Assembly (NCBI RefSeq): GCF_020151015.1 | Contig: NZ_CP083746.1 | Coordinates: 1,641,001-1,705,000 of the forward strand | DNA from: Pseudomonas sp. p1(2021b) | GTDB taxonomy: Bacteria > Pseudomonadota > Gammaproteobacteria > Pseudomonadales > Pseudomonadaceae | Direction: 5' to 3' | DNA: 64,000 nt | Shown: positions 26,284 through 35,102 of the stretch, piece after piece | Layout: the number at the start of each line of letters is the position of its first letter | Numbering within the stretch: position 1 is the stretch's first letter | Notes under the pieces: generated by a model | Databases searched by the model: none | Seen by the model: the letters and a program-made list of their open reading frames with translations, nothing else | What the model was told of the DNA's origin: nothing | Made by a program: the position numbers and the translations under genes

Positions 26284-27809
26284 AGAACAGCTTCACCCAA
26301 TCGATGGCCTGGTTGCATACCTGGGCCGGGTTGATTTTCGGCTGGTTGCTGTTCGCCATCTTCGTCACCGGCACCTTGGCGGTATTCGACAAGGAACTCA
26401 GCCACTGGATGCAGCCGGAGATTCCGGCCAGCGAAGTCGCCCAGGCCGACGCCGCCCACCGCGCCATCGCCTATCTGCAGGCCCATGAGCCCACCGCCGG
26501 CAACTGGGGTATCAGCCTGCCCACCGAGCGCTCGCCGGGGCTGCGGGTTTCCACCGGCGACCGTCGCCATGGCGTCGGCGTGCAACTGGACCCGCAGACC
26601 GGCGAGCCGATCCAAGTGCGTGACAGCGTCGGCGGCAATTTTTTCTTCCGCTTTCATTTCACCTTGGACCTGCCGCGCAACTGGGGCATCTTCGTGGTCG
26701 GCGCCTTGGCCTTGGTGATGCTGGCGGCGCTGGTCACCGGTATCGTGATCCACAAGAAGCTCTTCAAGGAGTTCTTCACTTTCCGCCCGGCCAAGGGGCA
26801 GCGCTCCTGGCTGGATTTTCACAACGCAAGTGCGGTGCTGTTGCTGCCGTTCCACCTGATGATCACTTATACCGGGCTGGTGATCTTCATGCTCATCTAC
26901 ATCCCGGCCGGGGTCGACGCACTGTTCGACGGCGACACCCGGGCGTATTTCCAGGCCCAGGGCAATGTGCGACCGGAGACGCCGCGCCCGTTGGCCCGGC
27001 AGCCTGGTGTACTGGTCGACGTGGCGCCTTTGCTGGCCGACGCCCAGGCCCGTCTGGGGCCCATCGGCGGTCTGAACATTCGTAACCCCAATACGGCCGC
27101 GGCGCGCATCGAGATCCGCCCGGAGCTCGGCAACCGTATCGCCCTGACCAAAGGGCATGCCATGGTCTTCGACGGTGTGACCGGCGAATTGCTCGGCGAT
27201 GTACCCGAGCTGCGCCCGGCACCGCTGACCCAGCGGGTGATGGCAGGCCTGCATTTTGCCCAGTTCGGGGGCTATCCCATGCGTTGGTTGTACTTCGTCT
27301 GTGGGCTGGTGAGCTGCGCGATGATCGCCAGCGGGCTGGTGCTGTTCTGCGTCAAGCGCGGGCGCAAGTACGCCAACACGACCGCAGGGGCGTGGCCGCA
27401 TCGCTGGTACCGGCTGGCCGAGGTGTGCAACGTCGGGTTCGTCAGTGGCCTGCTGCTGGCCTGTGCCGGCCTGCTGTGGGCCAGCCGACTGCTGCCGATG
27501 GAGTTGGCGCACCGCGAAGCCTGGGAGGTGCGGGTGTTCTTCGGCAGTTGGTTGCTGGCACTGTTGCACGCAGGCGTGCGACCCGCCAGGCGCGCATGGG
27601 TCGAGCAATTGGGCCTGGCTTCGTTGCTGTGCGTCGGGCTTGGCGTATTGGGGGCGGCCAGCGGTGCGGGCAGCAACCTGCGGCTGGGCGTCGAAGCCAC
27701 CGGCCTTGTTCTGGGCCTGGGGCTGGCCATGGCGGCCTGGCGGGTGGCCTGCGCCGAAGGGGCGCCGGCGAAGCGCCGTACAGCGCGCGGCGTGGAGGCC
27801 AACGGATGA
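26280..27809 (+). CDS. PepSY-associated membrane protein, likely siderophore-iron reductase
   Basis: The 509-residue protein has four or more membrane helices: one near the N-terminus (TWAGLIFGWLLFAIFVTGTLAVF), a pair around 140-210, and several after 320. Conserved His residues lie near membrane helices (HTWAG, HFTLDLPRNWG, HNASAVLLLPFHLMITYTG). This is the PepSY-TM layout, which includes the FpvG-type reductase that frees iron from siderophores in the periplasm. The ATG at 26280 overlaps the previous stop; a GTG at 26271 is less likely. It overlaps the next gene by 4 bases. Confidence 0.85.
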   Translation: MKNSFTQSMAWLHTWAGLIFGWLLFAIFVTGTLAVFDKELSHWMQPEIPASEVAQADAAHRAIAYLQAHEPTAGNWGISLPTERSPGLRVSTGDRRHGVGVQLDPQTGEPIQVRDSVGGNFFFRFHFTLDLPRNWGIFVVGALALVMLAALVTGIVIHKKLFKEFFTFRPAKGQRSWLDFHNASAVLLLPFHLMITYTGLVIFMLIYIPAGVDALFDGDTRAYFQAQGNVRPETPRPLARQPGVLVDVAPLLADAQARLGPIGGLNIRNPNTAAARIEIRPELGNRIALTKGHAMVFDGVTGELLGDVPELRPAPLTQRVMAGLHFAQFGGYPMRWLYFVCGLVSCAMIASGLVLFCVKRGRKYANTTAGAWPHRWYRLAEVCNVGFVSGLLLACAGLLWASRLLPMELAHREAWEVRVFFGSWLLALLHAGVRPARRAWVEQLGLASLLCVGLGVLGAASGAGSNLRLGVEATGLVLGLGLAMAAWRVACAEGAPAKRRTARGVEANG

Positions 27810-28132
27810 CGATGATGATGGTGGGCGGCCTGTTGTGGGCCTACGCGGGCATGGTCGGCCTGTGCCAAGGGTTGGAGCGGCACTACAAGCAGGTCTGGGG
27901 CAGAGCATGCCCGTCGCTGCTGCGCCGCTCACTGCGAGGCGGTGGCTGGGCAGCGCTGGCCATCAGCCTGCTGCTGTGCGCCGAAGCCTGGGGGTGGGCC
28001 ATGGGGCCGGTGGCCTGGTTCGGGATGATCTCGCTGGCGGCGGTGGTGCTGGTGCTGCTGCTGCCGTACTGGCCGCGGCTGGCAATCGGGTTGGTGGGGT
28101 TGCTGCCGCTCTGGACGGTGTCGATACTCTGA
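27806..28132 (+). CDS. DUF3325-type small membrane protein
   Basis: The 108-residue hydrophobic protein has about three membrane segments (GGLLWAYAGMVGLCQG, WAALAISLLLCAEAWGWAMGP, MISLAAVVLVLLLPYW). It is the last gene of the DUF3649-PepSY-DUF3325 set, with overlapping start (ATGA). Its function is unknown; position implies a role with the PepSY reductase. Confidence 0.8.
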   Translation: MTMMMVGGLLWAYAGMVGLCQGLERHYKQVWGRACPSLLRRSLRGGGWAALAISLLLCAEAWGWAMGPVAWFGMISLAAVVLVLLLPYWPRLAIGLVGLLPLWTVSIL

Positions 28133-28158
28133 GCACCGCCCCAACGACGAGACCACCT

Positions 28159-28698
28159 GTGAAAGCCGTTCGCCTGACCCTCATCTGCCATGCCTTGACC
28201 CAGAGCCAAAAGGTCGGACGCTTCTCCACTGTCGACGAGGCCATCCTGCCCGTAGGCCAGTGGCCTGCCGCAACCGAGCCGGGTATCCGCATCCTGAGCG
28301 CGCCTGAACCACGTGCGCGCCAGACGGCCCTTGGCCTGGGGGCGAAAGTGGATATCGAACCGGCCCTGGCGGATAACGACCTGGGCGCCTGGCAGGGGCT
28401 GGCGCTCAAGCCGTTGCAGGCCGAGGCCCCTGAGGCGCTGGGGCAATGGCTCGAGGACCCGCACAGCGCACCCCATGGCGGCGAGACCATCGCCCAGCTC
28501 TGCCAGCGGGTTGCGGCTTGGCTGGAAGCATTCGACAGGCCGGGGGAGACGTGGGCGGTGACCCATCCGCAGGTGATACGGGCGGCGTTGGTTCATGTAC
28601 TGCATAGCCCGTTGGCGGGGTTCCAGCGTATCGATGTGCCGCCGTTGTCGCGGCTGCATTTGAGCCGGGCGGGGCAGTGGCGGTTGCGGTTGGGTTGA
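28159..28698 (+). CDS. Histidine phosphatase superfamily protein with altered RHG motif
   Basis: The 179-residue protein has the phosphoglycerate-mutase fold marks APEPRARQTA, DNDLGAWQGL, HGGET and THPQVIRA. However, the usual LxRHGxT motif reads LICHALT. The catalytic His is kept while the Arg before it, which normally binds phosphate, is Cys and the Gly is Ala. Activity may be weak or different. The GTG at 28159 is the only sensible start. It follows the DUF3325 gene by 26 bases and may be co-transcribed. Confidence 0.8.
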   Translation: MKAVRLTLICHALTQSQKVGRFSTVDEAILPVGQWPAATEPGIRILSAPEPRARQTALGLGAKVDIEPALADNDLGAWQGLALKPLQAEAPEALGQWLEDPHSAPHGGETIAQLCQRVAAWLEAFDRPGETWAVTHPQVIRAALVHVLHSPLAGFQRIDVPPLSRLHLSRAGQWRLRLG

Positions 28699-28726
28699 GC
28701 AACCCGGCGCGCGCAGCGCTCCCGGC

Positions 28727-29512
28727 TCAGAACGCCAGCTTGTAGCCGATCAGTAACAGCATCGTCGCCAGGCAAGGGCGCAGCACGCGGTCGGAGATGC
28801 GCCCGGTGAGGTGGCTGCCCAGGTAGATCCCAGGCAGCGAGCCGAGCAGCAGGTAGCCCAGCAGCGACCAGTCCATGTTCCCCATGCCGGCATGGCCCAG
28901 GCCTGCCACCAGGGTCAGGGGCACGGCATGGGCGATCTCGGTGCCCACCAGGCGACGGGTGACGAGGAACGGGTAGAGCAGGAACAGCGCCACGGTGCCC
29001 AGGGCGCCGGCGCCGATGGAGGTCAGGGTGACCATTACGCCGAGCATTACACCGGTGAGCACCGTGAGGATGTTCAGGGCGCGGTCGCTGAGATGATAGT
29101 GGTCGCCCGCGTGGCGGTTGGCAAACGCCTGCAGGCGGGATTTGAACAAGATCGCCAGGGCGGTGAGGATCAGCACCACGGCCAGGCCCTGCTTGATCAC
29201 CGCATTGAGCGCCGAGGTATCGGTGTGCAGGGTGCTGAGGAACCACAAGGTCGATGCCGCCGCGGGCACGCTGCCCAGGCTCAGCAGGCCGGTGATCTTC
29301 CAGTCGATGTTCTTGTTGCGCCCGTGCACCCAGACGCCACTGGCTTTGGTGATGGCGGCATAGAGCAGGTCGGTGCCCACGGCAGTGGCGGGGTTGATGC
29401 CAAACCAGAGCAGGATGGGGGTCATGAGCGAGCCGCCGCCCACGCCGGTCATGCCGACGATGAACCCAACAACCAGCCCCGCGATGGTGAAACCGAAAGA
29501 ACCTACATCCAT
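28727..29512 (-). CDS. TauE/SafE-family anion (sulfite/sulfoacetate-type) exporter
   Basis: The 261-residue protein has about eight membrane helices and the family start VVGFIVGMTGVGGGSLMTPIL. The second half repeats the pattern (LTSIGAGALGTVALFLLYP). Family members export sulfite, sulfoacetate or similar anions. It is convergent with the histidine phosphatase gene, 28 bases apart. Direct repeats of TTATAACCG in its upstream region may be a regulator site. Confidence 0.88.
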   Translation of the reverse strand: MDVGSFGFTIAGLVVGFIVGMTGVGGGSLMTPILLWFGINPATAVGTDLLYAAITKASGVWVHGRNKNIDWKITGLLSLGSVPAAASTLWFLSTLHTDTSALNAVIKQGLAVVLILTALAILFKSRLQAFANRHAGDHYHLSDRALNILTVLTGVMLGVMVTLTSIGAGALGTVALFLLYPFLVTRRLVGTEIAHAVPLTLVAGLGHAGMGNMDWSLLGYLLLGSLPGIYLGSHLTGRISDRVLRPCLATMLLLIGYKLAF

Positions 29513-29569
29513 ACGCTACTCGACGCCCAACTTGCCCGTGATCGGATGGCTGCCAGCATAAAGGTTTTT

Positions 29570-29609
29570 TTATAACCGAATAGACTTGTTCGTTATTAGG
29601 TTATAACCG
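29570..29609 (-). promoter_or_regulatory. Direct repeats upstream of the TauE/SafE gene
   Basis: TTATAACCG occurs at 29570-29578 and again at 29601-29609, spaced 31 bases (three helical turns). The segment is AT-rich compared with its surroundings. A CysB-like activator site would fit a sulfur-linked exporter, but this is inference. Confidence 0.35.
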
Positions 29610-29670
29610 TCTGCTTTCTGTCTTCGTCTGGATGGATAAGGTGGTGAAGCGGTGGGGGGCGCAGCGGCCC

Positions 29671-30327
29671 TCAACGGTCGGTCATCACCACCATGACGTG
29701 GGCATCCCCGCCATCTTCACTTTCGGACAGGTAGATATGCCCCACCTGGCTGTCGAAATAGGCGGTCTCCTGCGGCCCGATGCTGACCGCCTCGCCGGTC
29801 TCGAACAGGATCCGTACGCGCCCGCTCAATACCAGGGCGAACTCCTGGCCGGGATGGCGGATGAAGTCGTCGAACTGGCCGCGTTCGCGGGCGATGATGC
29901 GAGCATAGGCGGGCGTCATGCAGCGCTCGGGAAAGGCGCCGGCGAGAGGGTGGTAGTCATAGGTGCCGGTGGAATAGCCGGCCGAATCAGGCAGTGAATC
30001 GACCACCACCGTGGCCGGCACGGGCGCGGTCACCGGCCCGCTGGGACGAAACAGCAGGGCAATGTCCACGTTCAAGGCGCGCGCGGCGGCGGCCAGTTTT
30101 TCATAGCTCACCGAAACCTGGGCCAGCTCCATCTTCGACAAGGTCGACACCGGCACGCCGCTGAGAGCGGACAGCTCCTTGAGTGTCATCTGCCGGGCCT
30201 TGCGCACCTGGCGCAAGCGCGCGCCGACCTCGGCTCGGTCGAGCAGGGGCCGGGCACCGGGTTGGGCATTGGCGCGGGTACGGTCGTCGGGCATCGGCTC
30301 TCTCTTGGGCAGCGTTTGGTCGGGCAT
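29671..30327 (-). CDS. XRE-family regulator with C-terminal cupin domain
   Basis: The 218-residue protein has an N-terminal XRE helix-turn-helix (RQMTLKELSALSGVPVSTLSKMEL). A cupin sensing domain occupies about 120-215 (HPGQEFALVLSGRVRILFETGEAVSIGPQETAYFD). It is divergent from the D-amino-acid dehydrogenase gene and probably controls it and itself. The ATG at 30327 follows AAGGTAAG; an ATG at 30294 with AGAGAG upstream is an alternative start. Confidence 0.9.
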   Translation of the reverse strand: MPDQTLPKREPMPDDRTRANAQPGARPLLDRAEVGARLRQVRKARQMTLKELSALSGVPVSTLSKMELAQVSVSYEKLAAAARALNVDIALLFRPSGPVTAPVPATVVVDSLPDSAGYSTGTYDYHPLAGAFPERCMTPAYARIIARERGQFDDFIRHPGQEFALVLSGRVRILFETGEAVSIGPQETAYFDSQVGHIYLSESEDGGDAHVMVVMTDR

Positions 30328-30354
30328 CTTACCTTGGACACTTGCGCGAGCTGA

Positions 30355-30380
30355 AATTCTCATATATTAGAATTCTCATA
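30355..30380. promoter_or_regulatory. Repeated element in divergent promoter of XRE regulator and dehydrogenase
   Basis: AATTCTCATA occurs at 30355-30364 and 30371-30380, sixteen bases apart, in a short AT-rich spacer between the divergent genes. It is a good candidate operator for the XRE-cupin regulator. Confidence 0.5.
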
Positions 30381-30408
30381 AATGATAATTGGCGCGACAG
30401 GAGCGTGC

Positions 30409-31545
30409 ATGGCTCAGATCTACGACACCCTCATCATCGGTGCTGGCATCGCCGGTGCTTCCCTGGGCTACCGCCTGGCCGGGCAGCGCCAGGTGTTGAT
30501 GCTCGAACGTGAGGCCCAGCCTGGCTACCACTCGACCGGGCGTTCGGCGGCCATGTTCATGGAGGCCTATGGCACGCCGCAGATCCAGGCACTGACCCGC
30601 GCCAGCCGTGCCTTCTACGAGCAGCCGCCGGCAGGCTTCTGCGAGCATCCGCTGCTGGAGCCGCGGGGCTGCCTGTATGTCGCCAACACCGAGCAGCGCG
30701 ACATGCTCGAGGCCACCTATGCGCAGAACCTGGCCAACGGCACCGACGTGCGCCTGCTCGACCGTGACGCCGCCCTGGCCCTGGTGCCCAGCCTGCGCAG
30801 CGAGGCCTTGTGCGGTGCAGTGCACGAGCAGGGGGCGATGGATTTGGACGTGCATGCCCTGCACCAGGGCTTCTTGCGCGGCTATCGCGCCGCAGGCGGC
30901 GAGCTGCGCTGCAACGCAGCACTCACCCAGGCTTATTACCTGGACGATCTATGGCAGGTATCCCTCGCCGATGGCCGCCATGTACAGGCACGGCAGCTGG
31001 TCAATGCCGCAGGCGCCTGGGCCGACCAGGTGGCCGAGCAATGCGGTGTGGCCAAGATTGGCCTGCAGCCGTGCCGACGCAGTGCGTTCACCTTCCCGGG
31101 CCCGGCGGAGGAAGATTTCAGCCGCTGGCCCGCGGTCATCGGCGTGGATGAAAGCTTCTATTTCAAGCCCGATGCCGGCCAACTGCTCGGTTCTCCGGCC
31201 AATGCTGACCCGGTCGAGCCCCAGGATGCCGCACCTGAGGAGCTGGATGTGGCCCTGGGCATCTATAACATCGAAGCCATGACCACCTTGCAGATTCGTC
31301 GTCCGAGCCACAGCTGGGCCGGGCTGCGCTCGTTCGTCGCCGATGGCGACCTGGTCATTGGGTTCGACCCGGGCACGCCAACGTTCTTCTGGCTGGCGGC
31401 CCAGGGGGGCTACGGCATCCAGTCCGCCGCCGGGGCATCGCGCCTGGCCGCGGATCTGCTGCTTGGCCAGCCGCTGTGCCCGAGCCTGACGGCCCAGGGC
31501 GTCTCCCCTGAACACTTGTCCCCAGCACGTTTGCTGCAACCTTGA
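30409..31545 (+). CDS. FAD-dependent D-amino acid dehydrogenase (D-arginine dehydrogenase-like)
   Basis: The 378-residue flavoprotein has the dinucleotide-binding motif GAGIAGAS at 11-18. Many stretches recall P. aeruginosa DauA: EREAQPGYHSTGRSAA, PPAGFCEHPLL, CRRSAFTFPGP, DESFYFKPDAG and the C-terminal WAGLRSFVADGDLV. DauA oxidises D-arginine and other D-amino acids to imino acids that hydrolyse to keto acids. The ATG at 30409 follows CAGGAG. The RidA gene 12 bases downstream fits, since RidA proteins hydrolyse reactive imines. Exact substrate is not certain. Confidence 0.85.
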   Translation: MAQIYDTLIIGAGIAGASLGYRLAGQRQVLMLEREAQPGYHSTGRSAAMFMEAYGTPQIQALTRASRAFYEQPPAGFCEHPLLEPRGCLYVANTEQRDMLEATYAQNLANGTDVRLLDRDAALALVPSLRSEALCGAVHEQGAMDLDVHALHQGFLRGYRAAGGELRCNAALTQAYYLDDLWQVSLADGRHVQARQLVNAAGAWADQVAEQCGVAKIGLQPCRRSAFTFPGPAEEDFSRWPAVIGVDESFYFKPDAGQLLGSPANADPVEPQDAAPEELDVALGIYNIEAMTTLQIRRPSHSWAGLRSFVADGDLVIGFDPGTPTFFWLAAQGGYGIQSAAGASRLAADLLLGQPLCPSLTAQGVSPEHLSPARLLQP

Positions 31546-31557
31546 GAGGTATTACCC

Positions 31558-31935
31558 ATGAGCAATGACATCCAGCGTTTCCCCAGCAGCCTGCCGTTCC
31601 CGTTCTCCCGGGCGGTGAAGGCGGGCGGCTTCCTGTTCCTGTCGGGCCAGGTGCCGATGAGTGCATCCGGCGAAGTGGTGCGCGGTGACATCCAGGCGCA
31701 AACCCGGGCGGCCTGCGAGCGCATCGGCGAAAGCCTGGCGGCGTGCGGTGCGCGTTTCGACCAGGTGGTGAAGGTCACGGTCTGGCTGTCGGACATGGCC
31801 CATTTCGCCGGTTTCAACGAGGTCTACAAGGCATTCTTCGGTGAGGCGTTGCCGGTGCGTTCGACGGTGGCCTCGGCACTGGCTCTGGATGTGGACGTGG
31901 AAATCGAGGTGCAGGCGTTCGTTGGACACGACTGA
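31558..31935 (+). CDS. RidA-family imine/enamine deaminase
   Basis: The 125-residue protein has RidA features: PFSRAVKAGGFLFLSGQVP, a VVKVTVWLSDMAHFAGFNEVY core, and the conserved Arg in LPVRSTVASALALD that binds the substrate carboxylate. It would hydrolyse imino acids released by the upstream flavoenzyme. GAGGTATT precedes the ATG, and the gene is clearly in operon with the dehydrogenase. Confidence 0.9.
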   Translation: MSNDIQRFPSSLPFPFSRAVKAGGFLFLSGQVPMSASGEVVRGDIQAQTRAACERIGESLAACGARFDQVVKVTVWLSDMAHFAGFNEVYKAFFGEALPVRSTVASALALDVDVEIEVQAFVGHD

Positions 31936-32005
31936 CGCGAACTTGCCGCTCCCACACGGTGAGGGCGGTGGGGTGGCTTAAAACAACAATAATCCAGAGG
32001 TGCAC

Positions 32006-33070
32006 ATGAAAGAGCAGCTGAAGATCGCCGGGGCTTTCGTCGGCGTGATCGTGGGGGCGGGCTTCGCGTCCGGGCGGGAGCTGTTGCTGTTCTTCGTCGA
32101 TTTCGGTGTCTGGGGCCTGGTCGGTGCCCTGGTCAGCGCCGCGCTATTCACCTTCCTGGGCATGGCCCTGGCGGGCTTGGGCAACCGCCAGCACGCCACG
32201 TCGCACAAGGACGTGATCCAGGCCATCTGCGGCCGTCACCTGGGCCTGTTCGTCGACTGGTTGATCACCTTCTTCATGTTCGCTGTCACCGTGGTCATGC
32301 TCGCTGGCGGCGGCGCGTTGCTGGAGCAGCAGTTCGGCGTGCCGGCGCTGGCCGGTAGCGTGCTGGTGACCGTGATGGTGGTGGCTATCGTGTGCCTGGA
32401 TGTGCAGAAGGTGATCGTCGCCATCGGTGCCGTCACGCCGATATTGATCCTGGTGGCCTCGGCCATCGCGCTGTATGCCGTGGCGAGCCGCGGGCAGAGC
32501 TTCGCCGAACTCGACCAGTTGGCCAGCCAGCAGGAGGCCGGTACTCGCCACTGGCTACTCGGCGCGTTCTTGTATGTGTCGTACAACATCGTGGCCGGTG
32601 CGCCGATCCTGGCCATTCTTGGCGGTTCGGCCAAGGGCGAGAGAACGGCGGTGTGGGGCGGCCTGATCGGTGGCGCGGCGCTGGGTGGGCTGATGCTGGT
32701 GATGAGCGCGGGGCTGTTGTCGCGGTTGGACAGCGTGGCCGAGCTGCCCATGCCGATGCTGTCGATCGCCAATGAAGTGTCGCCGCTGCTGGGTGTGGTG
32801 ATGTGCCTGATCATCTTCGGGATGATCATCAATACGGCGGTGGGGACGCTGTTTTCCTTCCTGTCGCGCTTGCTGCCGGCGGGGACCCGGCAGTTCCGCT
32901 GGGGGTCGGTGGTGACCGGTGTGGTGGCGTTCGTCTGCAGCCTGGTGGGCTTCATCAGCCTGGTGGGGGAGGTGTACCCGTTCTTCGGTTACCTGGGCTT
33001 CGTGCTGATGGCGGCGGTATTGCTGGGGTGGCTGCGGCGGGGCAAGGTACGGAAGGTGGCAGTGGCCTGA
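32006..33070 (+). CDS. YkvI-like membrane transporter
   Basis: The 354-residue protein has about ten membrane helices and begins [25 protein letters not shown], typical of YkvI-type proteins distantly related to amino-acid transporters. No substrate is known. It follows the dehydrogenase-RidA pair in the same direction, 70 bases later, so it might carry the same amino acid. AGAGG precedes the ATG at 32006; the GTG at 32000 is an alternative. Confidence 0.82.
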   Translation: MKEQLKIAGAFVGVIVGAGFASGRELLLFFVDFGVWGLVGALVSAALFTFLGMALAGLGNRQHATSHKDVIQAICGRHLGLFVDWLITFFMFAVTVVMLAGGGALLEQQFGVPALAGSVLVTVMVVAIVCLDVQKVIVAIGAVTPILILVASAIALYAVASRGQSFAELDQLASQQEAGTRHWLLGAFLYVSYNIVAGAPILAILGGSAKGERTAVWGGLIGGAALGGLMLVMSAGLLSRLDSVAELPMPMLSIANEVSPLLGVVMCLIIFGMIINTAVGTLFSFLSRLLPAGTRQFRWGSVVTGVVAFVCSLVGFISLVGEVYPFFGYLGFVLMAAVLLGWLRRGKVRKVAVA

Positions 33071-33106
33071 GCGAGGGGGCTGCCTTGCAGCCCGCTCCTA
33101 CACGCT

Positions 33107-34999
33107 TTAGATCCTGAAGCTGCCCACCAGCTGCTTCAAGCGCCCCGCCTGCTGGCTCAGGGCATCGCAATGGCGCAGGGTTTCGTTGAGGTTCTCCACC
33201 CCTTGCTGGTTGAGGCTGTTGATCTGGGTGATGTCCAGGTTCAGGCTCTCGACCACCGCGCTCTGCTCCTCGGTGGCGGTGGCCACCGACTGGTTCATGC
33301 CGTCGATCTCGCCGATGCGTTGGGTCACGCTGGCCAGCCGCTCGCCGGCCTGATTGGCCACCTGCACGGTCTGCTCGCTGGACACCTGGCTTTCGTTCAT
33401 GGTGTACACCGCCTCGCGCGAACCCACCTGCAGGCTGGTGATCATACGGTGGATCTCCTCGGCCGACTCCTGGGTACGGTGGGCCAAGGTTGCGCACCTC
33501 GTCGGCCACCACCGCGAACCCACGCCCGGCCTCGCCGGCACGGGCCGCCTCGATGGCGGCGTTGAGCGCCAGCAGGTTGGTCTGCTGGGAGATGCCCTTG
33601 ATCACGTCGAGGATCTTGCCGATCTCGTCGGTGCTGGCGTTGAGCGCCTCGATCTGCTCGCACGACTCGCTGATCTTCTGCGACAGCGCGGTCATGGCGT
33701 TGATCGCATCGTCCACCACCTGGCGACCGTCGTTGGCCTGGCCTGGTCGCTGGCGCCGCTGGCATGCTGCGAGGCGTCGGCGGCATTGCGGGCGATTTCC
33801 TGGGTGGCGGCGCCCAGCTGGTTGATCGCCGCGGCGACGCTGTTGGTGCGCATGCTCTGTTCCTCGGAGCCGATGATCGAGGCGTTGGAGGCGTGGACCA
33901 CCTTCTCCGACAGGTCATGCACCAGGCGGGTGGCCGAGGACACCTCGCTGATCGAGGCGTGAATACGCTCGACGAAGCGGTTGAACGAGGTGGCCAGTTC
34001 GCCGAACTCGTCCTTGTGCTGCACCGCCAGGCGGCGGGTCAGGTCGCCTTCGCCTTCGGCGATGTCCTGCATGGCGCGGCCCATGGTGGTCAGCGGGCGC
34101 ATCAGCACCGGGATCAGCAGGCCCAGCAGGCCGGCGATGGCGGCCACGGCGATGAGCATGGCGATGATCGCCGAGGTGCGGAACTGGCTCAGGCCCGCGT
34201 AGGCTTTGTCCTTGTCGATGGACAGGCCGATGTACCACTGGGCCGAGGGCAGGCCCTGCACGGGGGCGAAGGAAATGATGCGCTCCTGGCCGTTCAAGGT
34301 GACGTCCTGCATGCCGGGCTCGACCTTCAAGGCGGCATCGGGGTAGATGTCCTTGAGGTTCTTCATCACCTGGTCCTGGTCAGGGCTGACGATCACCTGG
34401 CCGTTGCGGTCGGCGAGGAAGGCGTGGCCGATGCCGCCGAAGTCCACGGCATTGATGATGTCCACCAGGGTATTGAGGCTCAGGTCGCCGCCGACCACGC
34501 CGAGCAGCTCACCGCTGGCCTTGGCCTTGACCGGGATGGCGATGGTCACCACCAAGCCGCCCACCGACGCCTGGTAGGGTGGGGTCAGCAAGGTCTTGTC
34601 GGCCGTTACGGCGGCGGTGTACCAGGGCCGCTGGCGCGGGTCGTAGCCGTCGGGCATCTTGGCGTCCGGCCGCTGGGTGAACACGCCGTTGTTCTGGCCG
34701 AAATAGGTGAACTGGAAGTTGTTGGTGTACGACGGCTGGTCGACCAGCCCGGGCAGGGTCTCACCGGCACCTTGCTGAGCAATGTCCTGGGCCAGGTTCT
34801 CGAGCACCAGGATGCGCCCGCTCATCCAGTTCTGCACGCTGCCGGCGGTCTGCGCCCCTGCCTGGCGTACGGAGGATTCGATGTTCTGGCGCGTGGTGGT
34901 GCGCTGCAGGTAGTCGTTGTAGAGGGTGAACAAGGCGAATGCCAGGACAACGACGCCGCAGGCACTGAGCAGGATCTTGTGGCGGAATTTCAGGTTCAT
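33107..34999 (-). pseudogene. PctA-like amino-acid chemoreceptor gene broken by two insertions
   Basis: The combined reading gives a 628-residue receptor: membrane helix at about 10-30, a dCache ligand-binding domain, second helix near 280, HAMP, and a signalling domain with [33 protein letters not shown]. It strongly recalls P. aeruginosa PctA, which senses amino acids. A 5-base tandem duplication (GGCCT twice, 33735-33744) shifts the frame after ASDQA, and one extra base near 33486 (in CCAAGGT) shifts it again after VRNL. Together they restore the original frame, but a stop at 33692 lies between. Either a real recent pseudogene or sequencing errors. Confidence 0.8.
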
Positions 35000-35102
35000 G
35001 TTTCGAGACCTTGGGCCGGTGAGGGGAGGACGCCGCGCGCTCGTGGCACGCAGGGCGACACCTGTCACCACGTTATCGGCCGGGCCTTGGAAATATTAAG
35101 AA

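Noticed and set aside
32955..33719. Separate short chemoreceptor genes in the 33-35 kb area
   Set aside because: The fragments join into one PctA-like receptor if the 5-base duplication and 1-base insertion are removed.
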